Numbered from the stretch's first letter, positions 51,472 through 63,148 are shown. The stretch: 64,000 nt of DNA from Montifringilla adamsi (GCA_017590115.1 JAGGNK010006892.1:15105736-15169735), one strand, 5' to 3'. Numbers and translations are program-made. Notes: generated by a model not told the origin, from the letters alone.

Positions 51472-53445
51472 TTTTGCTTCTCTTAAGAACCATTGACACT
51501 CGAAAAATTATGAAATATTCAATGCAGTTTAAACTGAAAAAATTATTGCAGTCCAAAATAGAATTGTTTCAATAAATGCATTTTAAATATAATTAGATTT
51601 TCAGACACTTAAAATATTTACAAATTATCACAAATTTTTTGTTAATTGTTATAAGCACTATCTTAATATTTTCAGTACGCTCAAATACAACATACGTATT
51701 TAAGACCTCTAAGACACAAACTGAGTCTCCTCTGATCTGGAATAACTGAAGAAGTTTGCTGATGTAAGGCAGCAGTAGTAGAAAAGGTAAGATAAAGAGA
51801 ACCAATTAGACTACGACCATGTAACAGAAAGTATTAACAAGAACAGACCCCAAAAATTTCTGTTAGTAGGTTATGATTTCCTCTTTACCTCAGGTAAGCA
51901 GCATGAAATATTTAAGTACCAGTTAAGGCTACCACAACCCCAACAACCAGAGTGCTGAAACATGGTAATGTTTATCAGCAGACAAGACTTTGCAGACATA
52001 AAGCTTCATATATGTGCTAGTAACAACTCTAGTTAGTCTCATTTGGAAAATGGTGACTTAGTGCAAATTGTGACATGCTGCAGGGGTCACAACTTTTCAA
52101 GGGCAAATCAAATTATATTCTTTCTGAAGCTAGTGACCGAAACATGGCCATAAAAAACTCAGCAGGGGCAGGATATACTGCCTCCGGTAGCCTGCTGCTT
52201 CTCAGAATTTTCTTATCATTTGCAGTTTGTGTGTGTCCAAGATCTAACCTGCAGTCCACTGCAAGGTTCCAAATGTAGTTGGAGTGGGTAATGTTAGTAC
52301 TGCAAACTGCATGCTCTGAGAGAAAAAAAGCACAAGAGACAATATTTCAAGTCTGATCATGGTTACAAACCATATACCACTGTGCCATTTGAATTGCACT
52401 ACTGAAAAAGAAAAGCAGCCCATATAATATCAATGCAGTGTGCACAGCAGTGTGAACATTTTTGATCTGGCTGTGTTGGTTAGGATAACAGAAGGAACAC
52501 TTTTAGTGAATGCAACATAAATCCCCATTCTGAGTTACACTGGTAGATCAAAAGCCCTTATGACCCCCCCCCCTTCTTTTTTTCTCCTCTTGATACAAGC
52601 TGATTAGCTCATTTTATTAAAAAATGAAAATTGATCTAGTTTTTTCCCAACAAAGGCTGGTTTTTTTCCAACAAACCCTCCGGTTTGGGTATTGTCAGTG
52701 TAGCTTCACAGGTAAATAACAAGTGTAGATGGAACCAAAACCTGGTACCTATAAAGAAAAAGTTTCCACAATATTGTGTTCATTTTGCTATAATAATCTT
52801 TGTAGAGTTTTACAATCAACACTAAGGACTTACTCCAACATATTATTAGTTATATGTTTCTAAACAGTAGGTCAGCAAATGAAGATAGAGAATGAAAACT
52901 TCATAAATCATGAAAGATTACATCTGAGGTATTATTACATTAAAAATAGAACGTTTTATTACTGGGATGTTAATCACCTAATGTACATTGTAAGAACAGT
53001 TAAGTGTTAGTGAAAATGTTGACAAAAAACCTGGGCCAAAATTAAAAAAAAAAAATAACCCTGAACTGAAAAGTCATTGTCAGAATAAACAATTCTATTA
53101 AAATAAGTAACCAAAGACACGCCACTACAAAATAAAACAGAAACTATCCATACAACTCACAAAAAGAAAACAGATTATCTGACCCTGAAAGACCTTTGAT
53201 TCTGCAAAGACTCATACAGGATTATGCTGTGTTAGGCTGGATTTCATTTAATCTGAGCAGAAGTCAGAAGTGTCCCTAACCAATATGAGCAGGATTAAAC
53301 CCATTCCAGTAGGAAGAAAGGACAGAAATTAAAAATAGATTTAAAAAACTAGGTGCCAAAGGTCTTTGATTTTAGAATATTCAAAAGCTTTAGAAGAAAG
53401 AAATAAAAAAAAAAAAGAGTAAGTACTAAATTTACAGAACTTCAC

Positions 53446-53482
53446 CTTTGGCATGCTGTTTGCCAGCTTCACTAGAAATTGT
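53446..53482 (-). CDS. Candidate exon 2 (37 nt)
   Basis: On the minus strand a strong acceptor (pyrimidine tract TTTTCCCTTGTTCC... ending TTTCAG) precedes 37 nt, followed by donor AAAG|GTGAAG. In the phase left by exon 1 it reads TISSEAGKQHAK plus one base. A second frame is also open, so the reading depends on joining to exon 1. Good splice signals but very short. Confidence 0.4.
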
Positions 53483-53727
53483 CTGAAATTGCCCGGAACA
53501 AGGGAAAACTGAAAAATGTCTGATTACTTTGACAGAGATTAGTTTTAATGAGAAAAACTAAAAATCTAAATAGAGTTATCAACTTCAACTACTTAACCTA
53601 AACAGACAGGAAGTATTTCCAATGAAGTCTTTGTGCAAAGAAGTTACTAATGGTAACTTAGGACAAGAATGAAAATTACTCAGTGGCTCAAATTATGCTT
53701 ACACCAGAGTTACACACAGAATTGACA

Positions 53728-54927
53728 TTGGTCTTAATGACAGAACTTTTTAAACATAATGTAATGCTGCTGAAAAGCACAGCATTCTATTATATTTGTT
53801 CTTTACAGCATGGAGATACATTTGTCAGCTTCACTTTGTCAAATATTTTAAATAATTACAACCAATTTTGCAGCAATTCAATAGTCAAGACTATATTATC
53901 AAGGGAAATTGGGAAGCCCTGTACTATAATCTCACTCATTCTCAAGAGCAACTAGTAAGCCTTGTTGATGATACAGAAATATAAACATTTCCACTACATA
54001 TTCCTTTATAACAAAGATAATGAAAATTACACTGTTTAATTTCAAATACTTGCCTTAACCTGTAATATTTCACACACTGTGCTGCCAACATTCCCACTAC
54101 ATAGCATACTACATCAGGAACAAACAGTTCAATATTGTCAGCACAAGCTCAAGCAAGGCTGGTTAAGATTAGTTACAAAGAAAAGGAATAATAACAGAAA
54201 ATAAGGTTATCCACTATGAGAATGTGTAAAGCATTTTCATATCTCATGATTCCACAATCTCTGAAAAGAGAAAAAGATGGGTTCAAAACATGTCATAAAG
54301 GTGACTACTTGTTCCAACACTCTTTCACTTTGGGTTATTTTCTATCAATCAGAAGTCACAAGTAGCATCTAAACTGCTTAAATGACTTGCAGCATGCCTC
54401 TGGCTCTATCACTGTTGCTCATAGCTTTCACAATCCACCTGCAGCACTATGCACTGCATGGTAATTTCTTAGGTAGTTTTAAAAAGCTCAGTACACTACC
54501 TGCAGTAATATGGAGTACAATACATATGGAGAATTAGCTTCTCCAACAATCATTTTATGGGGAAACTGAAAAGTTCAAATTGAATAAACATTTGAAGAGT
54601 CCAGCAATTTACCATCGCCAAAACCAAATCAGTAAAGTAAGTCCTAGACTTTTGAACTTCCTCTTGAGAGTTATTAAAAGTGTACTCATAGGACTGTCCA
54701 TGCATTCATTACAAGGAAGCTACTCTACAAGAACTTATCAGCACCAAACTCAGACCTCTTCACTCAACACCCTTTAAAAGTGATTACTTCCCACATCTAA
54801 CACTTTATATAAGCAAGAGTTCCATGCATATATGAAATTGGTCTCAATGACAGGACTTTTAAAATGCAATGCTGCTTAAAAACCTCACATAATTAAAAGT
54901 AAGAACAACAAGGAGATACATTTTCAG
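53728..54927 (+). repeat. Dispersed direct duplication (about 100 bp, copies 1.1 kb apart)
   Basis: Copy 1 at 53728-53830 and copy 2 at 54838-54927 share TTGGTCT-AATGACAG-ACTTTT, AATGCTGCT and GGAGATACATTT in the same order with small indels between. Either an ancient local duplication or two members of an unlisted interspersed repeat. Confidence 0.55.
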
Positions 54928-55668
54928 TAGGATATCTGCTTTCCTTGCTAGGAGATGGATACAGAAAATTAAAGTTTGAACATGTGCTGTCCAAAGTTTT
55001 AACACATCCTGGTCCAAGGATCAGGACTACTAGATAATCTATTTAGGAAAATGCCTACTAATAAAAATTGAGTTTTCTACGAAGATGTTACTTAGGTATT
55101 TTCCACAATGAAGAATACAATATTAAAAAAGTATTTAAAAAGTAATTATTTGTTCTTGACTCGGGAATAAAGGTTGTTCTCAAGAATAAAGGCTGCTATT
55201 TATCTGCTTGTAGTTCAGCCTGTTTAATCACAGTTCAGAGATAAGACATCAAACCACACAAAGTGTTGAATACTTCCAAAAATTCTTAGATATAAGTAGA
55301 TGAATGGCACTGCAAGCATAGACTGACCTCTTCCCCCATCACACCTAAACCCTCTGGCCTACAAAGCATTTAGCTCTTCCAGCTTTGAAATAACACACCA
55401 ACTCTAATTGACAGTAACTTCTTATCTGAAGGAAGAACAGGAAAAAGCTCACTGCCTCCATGAAAATGATAAAGTCGGGAAATTGTGTACAAAGATTATT
55501 TCATAAACAATAATGATCTGTCCCTGAGCACCCTTCTGAGAGTGTCCTGATGCTCCAAGGCAAACCACATTTCAGTATCCAGGGCACATATTTTGGACAT
55601 AGTAAGAGGAAATAAGTCTGTGTAATGCATTTCAGACAAAGTATGAACTATGAAAGTACTACTTCCGT

Positions 55669-55708
55669 GAAATATATATATTTTTTTTTTTTCAATTTTT
55701 TTTTTAAG
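55669..55708. repeat. (TA)n plus poly-T tracts
   Basis: ATATATATAT followed by two T runs separated by CAA, just outside the CpG island. Confidence 0.85.
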
Positions 55709-56191
55709 AGACAAAAATGTGCATGACTGTCTAACAGCACCGGACATGCAGATCGGGCATCGTGGAAGTTTCCCCTGAAAGTTACCAGCAAAGCGCGGAG
55801 CTCACTACAGGCCGTGTGTCTGTGCAAAGCACACAGGTCCACCGTTCAGACCAGGGCTGTCAGGGGCAGAGGAGAAACGCTCCGTGCTGAGGCAAACCCT
55901 GCCTTCTCCCGCTGCGGAGAACGGCGGAGTCCCCGCCGCTGAGGGGAGGCTGCTCAGCGGTAAGTGGCACGCTGCTGAAGCCAAGGGGGCCGGGGACGCT
56001 CATTACCTGCCACACCACCGGCGTCAGGAGGGCTCCCGCAGCCAAGTCCCGCCTCACCACCGGGTCTGACCACCGCGGACCCCGACCCGCCCGCGGACCG
56101 CACACAGCCGCCCCCGCGCCCCGGCTCCCCGCGCCCGCCCAGTCCTGCCCTGTCCTGCCCGCCGCCGGGAGCGGGGATGCTGCTGCCTTAC

Positions 56192-56392
56192 CTGAGCCAG
56201 GACCGTCGGGAACACGCGCGGCCGCCCGCTGTAACACGCCGCCAGGCAGCCTCCCCCGACCAGAGCAGCGGCGGCGGCGGCCCCCCATGCGGACGGACGG
56301 CGCTGGCTGCGCGGGGGCCGCATCCCGGCGAGCCGTCCCCGCAGCGGGGCTCGGGCGGCCGCCGCCACCGCCGCTCTCCACGCCGCCGACAT
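56192..56392 (-). CDS. Exon 1: N-terminal coding exon with probable targeting/anchor sequence
   Basis: Begins at an ATG (bases 56390-56392) and runs 67 codons to a consensus donor CAG|GTAAGG read on the minus strand, ending in phase 0. The first ~36 residues are rich in Arg and Ala with no acidic residues (starting [20 protein letters not shown]). A hydrophobic stretch follows at about residues 37-55 ([18 protein letters not shown]), then a short basic tail. That pattern fits a mitochondrial inner-membrane presequence plus anchor, or a type II signal anchor. An in-frame upstream ATG at 56428 would add 12 residues. I prefer the 56392 start because it lies in a YY1-like AAGATG context, but either could be used. 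The exon sits in the CpG island. The open frame continues past the donor to give a longer spurious ORF. Gene family not recognised. Confidence 0.72.
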
Positions 56393-56462
56393 CTTCCCGG
56401 AAAGCGCCGCGGCGGCAGCGCCCCGCATGCGCAGTGGCGGACCCGAAGCCGCGGGGCGGGGG
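56390..56462. promoter_or_regulatory. Clustered NRF1-, ETS-, YY1- and GC-box-like motifs at the start codon
   Basis: Seen: CGCATGCGCA (56424-56433), a near-perfect NRF1 core; CCCGGAAA (56396-56403), an ETS-type GGAA core; minus-strand AAGATGTCGGC over the ATG, one mismatch from the YY1 start-site element; and GGGGCGGGGG (56453-56462), an Sp1 GC box. NRF1, ETS and YY1 together are common at promoters of nuclear genes for mitochondrial proteins, in keeping with the presequence-like N-terminus of exon 1. Confidence 0.5.
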
Positions 56463-56565
56463 CAGGCCCGGCCCGGTCCCGCCGGGATCGCCCTGGGCCC
56501 GCTCCGCCAGCGGGAGCGACGCCACTCGCACTACCGGAGGGGACGGAGCTGGCAGAGAGGTAACC

Positions 56566-56868
56566 TGAAAGGAGGGTGTAGCCAGGCGGGGGTTGGCTCT
56601 TCTCCCAGGCAACGAACGACAGACAGCACGAGAGGACATAGTCTCAAGCTGCGCCAGAGGAGGTTTAGGTTGGGCATTTGGAGGAATTTCTTCACAGCAA
56701 GGGTGGTTAGATGTTGGAATGGGCTGCCCAGAGAGGTGATGGTCTTTAAGGAAAGACTAGACGTGGCACTCGCTGCTATGGTCTGGTTGACATGGCATTG
56801 TTGGGCCACAGGTTGGATTCGATGATCCTAGAAGTCTTTTCCAGCCTAGCTGGTGCCCTGTTTCTGTA
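56566..56868 (+). mobile_element. CR1 LINE 3' fragment, well preserved, inside the CpG island
   Basis: Sense-strand match to the CR1 3' region: the block TCTTCTCCCAGGCAACGAAC is followed by recognisable CR1 phrases (TTTAGGTTGGGCATTTGGAG, GAATGGGCTGCCCAGAGAGG) and ends GTTTCTGTAAC, a decayed form of the terminal repeat. By eye it diverges little from the consensus I know. It splits the CpG island about 180 bp upstream of exon 1. Confidence 0.93.
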
Positions 56869-57347
56869 ACGCAGGCGGGTGCGCCCGCTCCCTCCGTCCC
56901 GGGCCGGGGAGCCCCCATGTGAGGGTAAGCGGCAGGGCCCCCTTCCAGGCGGGTTCCTGGTGGGGATGGAAGGCGGGCAGGGCAGGGGCCAGGTGTGGGG
57001 TTGTGCCAGGGGAGGGGGCACAGAAGGCCTGGCTGTGCAGCAGGGAGTGAAAAGTGGCGATGCTTGCAGCGGTCCTGCGGCCCCAGGGTGCCCCGGCCAC
57101 CCCCGTGTGTCTGTCAGAGCTCAGCTTCGCCTCGCTCCCTGGTGTGACTCTTCTTCCAGAGCAGACTCCCACTGCTGAGAGCATGAGGAGCAATGGGCCA
57201 CCAGCGGGGCTGGAGGTACTGCGGGAAGCCCGGGGTACTGAGCAAGGCAGGTTAGGTGAGCTTCCACAAGCAGGGCTGACCCGGCGCTGATGATTTCCTA
57301 GCGTTGATGACCCATACGGGTGTGTTGCTCAGTGTGTGATCCAGATC

Positions 57348-57361
57348 AGAAACAACAACAA

Positions 57362-57402
<41 letters not shown>

Positions 57403-57508
57403 GGAGAATTTTAAAAAACNNNNNNNNNNNNNNNNNNNNNNNNNNNNNNNNNNNNNNNNNNNNNNNNNNNNNNNNNNNNNNNNNNNNNNNNNNNNNNNTG
57501 TTTAAACA

Positions 57509-57562
<54 letters not shown>
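57348..57562. repeat. Two poly-A tracts flanking an assembly gap
   Basis: A (CAA)n start then 37 A at 57363-57399; 79 N at 57420-57498; then about 51 A at 57512-57562. The gap is probably an unresolved homopolymer or microsatellite. A short lysine-rich ORF called across it is meaningless. Confidence 0.95.
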
Positions 57563-57563
<1 letters not shown>

Positions 57564-60500
57564 CGTGAGCAAGTTTAAAATATCCTCCTCAAGGGCAGAG
57601 TAGAGTTTCTCCTGAAATACAGATGACAGAAAATGAGTTACAGAAATTATTGTGGCAGAGGTGTTAGCTGAGAAGCATTACAGAATGATTTGGTTGGCTG
57701 TAGCACTTGTGCCAAAGGACAACTACTCACCAATGCTTCAGAGTGCTTTTTTTTTCCTCACTGCCGTAGTTTTAACAAAGCTCTCTAGGTCTTGGTTGAT
57801 TACATTCAAACATTAGTTAGTTGATCATATTCAAAAATTGGGCCATCTGAGAGTTAATGGCGAGGTCATATGAAGTAAATCAGAGAGTAAGTTAAATGTC
57901 ATTTATATGTTGGCAGTACCGGTATCCTTGTTATCAGAGTAGTTCACCTAGTCACTCCATGTGAATGCAGAGAAAGACTGCTGAGAGAAAAGCTGCATGC
58001 AATTTTCTATTACTTTGGTCTTCGGTTGAGGGCCTTCAGAAGGTGCTCAGTCTGTTTTAGCAAACTGTATCTTCCAGCTCTTTCTGATATGACAGACAGT
58101 GCTGTGTTGTCAACATTATAAATGTTCTGGTGTGGGCTCTGAAACATGGAAATGCTTTTTTGCCCTCTATCCACTGACTAAAGGTGATCATCCATCACTG
58201 CCATCAAGGTAATTTTACTTCACTCTCCTTCCCTGACCTGAATTCAGAGTAATGAATTCAGTTTCATAGAGCATCATTTCAGTCATTTAACTAATGGCAT
58301 TTCAGAATTTATCCAGTTTTCTTCTGGCATGTGTTGTTCACTGAGTGTCATTCTGTGAAGTGTTTGAGACATCTTCAAGAATCTCACAACTCAAGTCCTT
58401 AGCAGGATACAAACCTTTCAAAAACACCTTCTCTGGGGAACACATATGACTGCTCATTGCAAAATCACTGAGGAGTGCAACATGCAGGATGAATAGTTTC
58501 CATCTGCACGTGCTAATGTACATTGCAAAAGCTTTTTCCTTTTCCCAGAGACCTAGAAACTAACTCATATGGGAAAAGCCTTTTCAATCCCAATATAAAA
58601 CATAGGAGTGAAATCTGTCAATTGTTAAACACACTGGAAAATCCCACTTATTCTGTAAAATTTGCAGGAAATTCCTATTGCCTATCTCTGTTTCCCTCTA
58701 GACAGACAAAATATTTTCTGTCCCAATCTTACAGTTTGACACATAGTATTTTTGCAAACACCCTAAAAGGACTTTACTTTCTGTGTAAGGCAATAGCAAG
58801 CACTTTATGAGTGCTGGCAACATCTTAGAAATATCTTGTAAAGGATGGCTGAGAGATTTGATTTCTGAATGCCAGATCCCTTGATGTTGAATACATCATG
58901 TGACCACAGCAAAGGCAAGGAGGTTCAATTCGTTGTTCTGACAGGCATTTTCAGTTTCTCTTTAAGTAAAAACAAATAAGTAGGTCATTTGTCTTTCCTC
59001 AGATGACATTCCTGCCTGGAACAGATACAGCTGCAGTGTGAATGGAGAGCTATCCTCATATGGCTGGGAGCACGCAATGCTGATGGGCAAGTTAAGTGTC
59101 CTCAGCCACCCCTTCTCTCCTGCAGTAAATTCACCTCGTGGGCACAGGCTCCTGGAATACAAAGCTGCCGCTGCTGCTCACAGCTGTGCTGCTGTCACTG
59201 TGCTGGTACAGTTGTGTGTGCTAGAACACACGCCTTAAACAGCTAGAAAACTCCTGGTGAGTCAGAGCCCTGTTGCACCCCATGCAGTATCACTGCAGGG
59301 TGGTTTATGACAGAAAGCAAAGATCTCTGTGATCTGTAGAAATGATGCTGACAGTCTGGTAAATATAATAAAACTTTCACCAGACAAAAGGAGTTATGTG
59401 GTGACAAATGTCATCAGCTACTGTATGCTACACCACTAAAATGTTACCTCCCTTTGCTGTCCTGCTCAGTTTGCTCTTCCATGCTCTTGTAAGCAGAAAT
59501 CATTACATTTAGCAAGATGTCATACCTGCTTTTTTAAAAAATGCTTTCTGTGTGGTGACATCACACTTTGTACTAGAGGTGTTTGCATTGCTGAAAATTT
59601 GAAAAAGCAAATGAAAATACTAATAAAATGTTGTCTGAAATGTTTAAAATGTAATTTTTCTTTAAGATTTGAGGTCCCACTAAATAATTATGTAACAATG
59701 CTTAAATGCAGTCTTTTCTTAGTCTTTCCTTAGGCATAATGAATATAATGTAAAGTCACATCAAAAGACAAAAAACAAATCACCATGAAACGAAACCCTT
59801 GTGAGTCCTGTCATTCTTAGGAAATCATGTTTGGCAGAAACTTATTTCTTTTAAGTTTCATTACAAAGTGAAAAAAAAAAAAAAAGTAAACATATATCTC
59901 CTTATGCCTGAAGGTCTGAAGGTCCACTTCCATGTCTCAGTGTCTTTTAAGAGCGTTAGGCCAAGTTCCAAGAGGGATTCACTCTCTACTAGAACTCCAA
60001 TCCCCTCAAGAGCATTAGGCTTAGTGCCAGCATTCATTTACTCTTGGAACAGCTTAAATTAACTCCTGTTACATTCTGTCTAAACCCTTTCTTACAGAGT
60101 AAGAGTTGAGAGCTGGATTCAGTCGGTTAGTCTGAAGGCCACCCATCATGCTTGTCTGTCTTCCCAGACTTAAAATGCTGCATAAACTGGATTGGGGAAG
60201 GCAGTGATCAGCTGTTTCTAAGTTGAGGGGGAAAGCTGGCAAGCATCTTTTGTATACATGTCCCCATTTCACGAGAAATAGCGTGGGGGTTGGTCTGACT
60301 TATTTAACATAAGTACATATGACAGTAAGCTCCATCCAAATGTGAGATTTTAGTAGGCTGTACAGTGTGCTAACGATATTTTGATACTTTCTTGGCAGAG
60401 CTGAACAGACAAGCTAATCAAAAGACAACAAATATCACTGCTTGGCTTTATAAGTCAAGAACTGGATTGTAAGATTATATTTTGCCCAATGTCAGACAGA

Positions 60501-60861
60501 AGATTGAAATGGAAAGTCTCACAAAGCCAGACCTTTAGCCTATTCAAACTTATATGGTCTCTTAAGAATATCACTTCTGTTTTACTTTAGCAAACATGAG
60601 AACAGTTTGTTTGCCTATGAGTACAAGGCAAACACTCTGAAGGAGGTAAGGATGTAAGCACAGGGAAGACAAGTTTTCCGAAAAGTGATAACGAAGTGTT
60701 CTTAGCACATTTGGTGATTGACAGAACTGGACAGTCATTAACGTTGGCCAGGTGATACCTTGGTCTCTATCCAGAGGCTCAAAAGTCCTGTACCAATGTC
60801 TTCATGGTGAAGGCTGGAAGTTGACTTCAGGGATTTCCAAAGCTGCTTTGTATGACTGTTA

Positions 60862-61000
60862 TTCATAGAATAGTTGGAACCTTTCAAGGTCATCTAGTCC
60901 ACCTTCCTCCAATGAGCAGAAACATCTTCAGCTAGGTCAGGTTGCTCAGAGCCCTGTTCAACCTATTTTCATAATTTCTATCCATCCTTCCTCCACAAGG
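60862..61000 (-). mobile_element. CR1 LINE terminal fragment, antisense
   Basis: TTCATAGAATAGTTGGAACC followed by CATCTAGTCCACCTTCCTCC and AGGTCAGGTTGCTCAGAGCC; decays after about 130 bp. Confidence 0.88.
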
Positions 61001-63112
61001 AAAAAAGAAAGCAAAACCAAACAACAGAGAGATTACTTTCAAGGAATCTGAATTGCCTTCCTCCAATGAAAAGCTGTTAGTTTACAAAAGTCCAGTTGTT
61101 TTGTATGCTTTGGAGATGGTGAAAATGGAACTAATTACTAGACAGTCAACATACATCCACTAGTAGAAAATAAATGAGAGCATTTTGTGGCTAGATAACA
61201 CTATTTAGCTCATAAATAAGAGTTCACAGCAATCTTTGCAGTTAGGAGCTACACTATAAATATAGCTTATCTTCAAATATTTTCAACTTGCTAAAGTTAC
61301 TTGAAAGCTTATCATGATAGAGTCCATTTAAAAGGAAAAGAATTAAAATTTATCTAAGATATGTGTCCCCAAATACCTCTCATAGCATTCATTTATACTG
61401 ACCTTTCTAACACACTGTCTTCCCACACTCTTTGTATGTAGTTAGCTGAAAAACATTGCTGGTGTATGTAACAAGTTCCCTCAAGCTTCAGAATTACTTT
61501 TTTTAAGTAATTAAGTGAAGTTGAAAATCAGAGAAAAAAAGTTGAAAACAAAATTCTTACTTAAAAAAATTAATTTGAGAATGGAAGACAACAGTAATGA
61601 AATTGGAAAGATTTTAAAATGCAGTTTCTAAGTTGGCAGTGACCTTTTTGTGATAAATATTTGATTTATTAAAGAAATGGTACACAGACTGTTTAAAAGC
61701 TAATGTGAATACAAAAGGCAGATCAAAACTGTAACTTTTTTGTGAAGGAATATCCATTTTTTGAATTTGAAAAGTTTATTTGCTATTACTTTCCAAGTAA
61801 GGCTATAGGTCTCAGTTCTTTGACAAGTTCCGTATATTTTACCTAATTTTAAGTATTTTGAAAACTTCTGTGGTCTGAAGCAAGACTACTTTGACTGCAT
61901 AAAATTAATTGTATATATAAATCTTTGAAGATTGGAGACTTTCTTGCAATTAGATGAGAACTGTAGTTCAACTGCTGTTTTATCTTTTAATGATAAGATC
62001 CCCTGGCACTTTTGCAATAATAATAGAGGTCCCCTGAAAACATTTTAAGTAATGGAATTACATTACGTGTTTTAGTGGTTATATTTTCCTCATGTTTTCA
62101 GCTGAGTAAGTTATCCTTCATTTTTCTTCCCTTGCAAACATTCTTCTGCAATGCTGCTAGCACTGATTAAAAAGAGAGACCTATATCTAAGTGAAATCCT
62201 ATCATTTTGACCTTTAATCTGTATTTTTATATACATACAAATATATGCACATTTATATATGTATTTTGCCTATAATATATTAATCATAGGATTTCCCAAA
62301 ATCTTATTACCAGTGCTTCCTATGTAAATATAGAAGTGTGTTGCTGGGACTTTGCTCTATTTCAGGGAGTGTTTATTCTCTTTTCTTTCATTCTCTGAAA
62401 TCAATGTGAGCATTGCAATCAATTTTAATTATACCAGTATTTCACCCTGAGTTTTACAGGAAGAGTTGGCAGCAATAACTATAGTTAAGATTGCTTAAGA
62501 CTTTCTGCTGTATAGATTCTGTACTTAAAAAGAGAGAGGGATAGAAACTATATATAAGGGTACAATAAAACGTGTCAAGATTAGCAAAGTTAATTTTATC
62601 TGTGTTACCTGAAAAACCAGAAGGATTTATTAGGGACTCTGACTTTATGTTTTTAAATGCAATGTTACTGAGACTGATATAATTTAAAATAACTATTATT
62701 ATGTAGTTCAAAAAATACTATAAAGATGGCAAGGCATTACTTCACAGTATTACCAAAGAAACAATTATAGAATTATCAGTATTGTAACCTGTAAAATATT
62801 TTTAAAATATGTGTTTTCTGGAAATGTTGAAGTAAAAGCAGCATCATATATTTCTTTCTTGTTTCTTTTCGCAGACCACAGTCTAAAGCAACTATTAATA
62901 ACATCTTGCACTGCTACTGTGATTTATTAATGAAAGTTACTTTAATTATCACATCCTTAATGCTACTGAAAATGGTGAAGTATATATAATTATTTCTGTT
63001 AAAAAGAAAGGAATAATAAAACTCTAAATTACTGTTTTCTGTAATGTGTTCCATTATTTCAAATGGTGTTTTCTTCTTTTGGTCACAATACTATTTATGA
63101 GCTGTGATTGCA

Positions 63113-63148
63113 CCTATTTTTGTATAAGCGCCCATTTTTGTATAAGCA
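63113..63148 (+). repeat. 18-bp tandem duplication
   Basis: CCTATTTTTGTATAAGCG then CCCATTTTTGTATAAGCA, head to tail with two mismatches. Confidence 0.85.

Larger units (their letters stand above)
39679..56191 (-). other. Introns between candidate exons 10 and 1
   Basis: Contains two sense CR1 copies (42.4-43.0, 45.54-45.72 kb), A/T runs at 41.18, 46.99 and 47.65 kb, the inverted repeat at 46.85 kb, the minisatellite at 51.4 kb and the direct duplication at 53.7/54.8 kb. 49.1-49.8 kb is slightly GC-richer with long minus ORFs but no recognisable content. A minus-strand open segment at 39906-40046 has good end signals but the wrong phase. Confidence 0.5.
2169..56392 (-). other. Predicted 20-exon protein-coding gene, unidentified membrane protein
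   Basis: Hypothetical gene model built by eye. Seen: a CpG-island first exon at 56.2-56.4 kb and 19 further minus-strand open segments, each bounded by AG and GT in the right places. Taken in order their phases agree: 0, then 0-1, ten exons entered after one base and left after one base, then 2-0, 0-2, 1-2, 1-0, 0-0, 0-2, 1-2, stop. Their sum is 1980 nt, giving 659 residues. Inferred architecture: basic, Ala-rich N-terminus with a short hydrophobic helix, a long probably helical middle, and two adjacent hydrophobic stretches near residue 550 followed by a roughly 75-residue tail. I recognise no family. Caveat: many symmetric small exons could be dropped without breaking frame, and phase agreement was one of my selection criteria. 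AT-rich introns also yield chance ORFs. The first exon is solid, the long exons are moderate and the micro-exons weak. Confidence 0.45.
55860..57260. promoter_or_regulatory. CpG island / bidirectional promoter region
   Basis: Dense CG dinucleotides and high G+C contrast sharply with flanking AT-rich DNA. The densest part is about 55.86-56.56 kb around exon 1, with a second GC-rich block at 56.87-57.25 kb after an inserted CR1 copy. No TATA box is evident. On the plus strand a donor-like GAGG|GTAAGC lies at about 56925, compatible with a divergent transcript. Confidence 0.85.

Noticed and set aside
54060..54108. 49-nt segment with acceptor GATGTAG and donor CAG|GTTAAG between exons 1 and 2
   Set aside because: The phase required by exon 1 contains a stop; could be a non-coding alternative exon but unsupported.
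56192..56392. Assigning exon 1 to a known mitochondrial family such as MICU, LACTB or SERAC1
   Set aside because: Only general features (basic Ala-rich start, one helix) are shared; downstream candidate exons do not resemble those families.
55860..56639. 259-codon minus-strand ORF across the CpG island
   Set aside because: It is open because the DNA is GC-rich. Exon 1 lies in another frame with a clean ATG and donor, and the long ORF ignores that donor.
56177..56825. Plus-strand ORFs of 93-132 codons over the CpG island and CR1
   Set aside because: GC-rich shadows of exon 1 and of the CR1 copy; no splice or start context.
57320..57505. Lysine-rich ORF spanning poly-A and N bases
   Set aside because: Translation of a homopolymer and an assembly gap.
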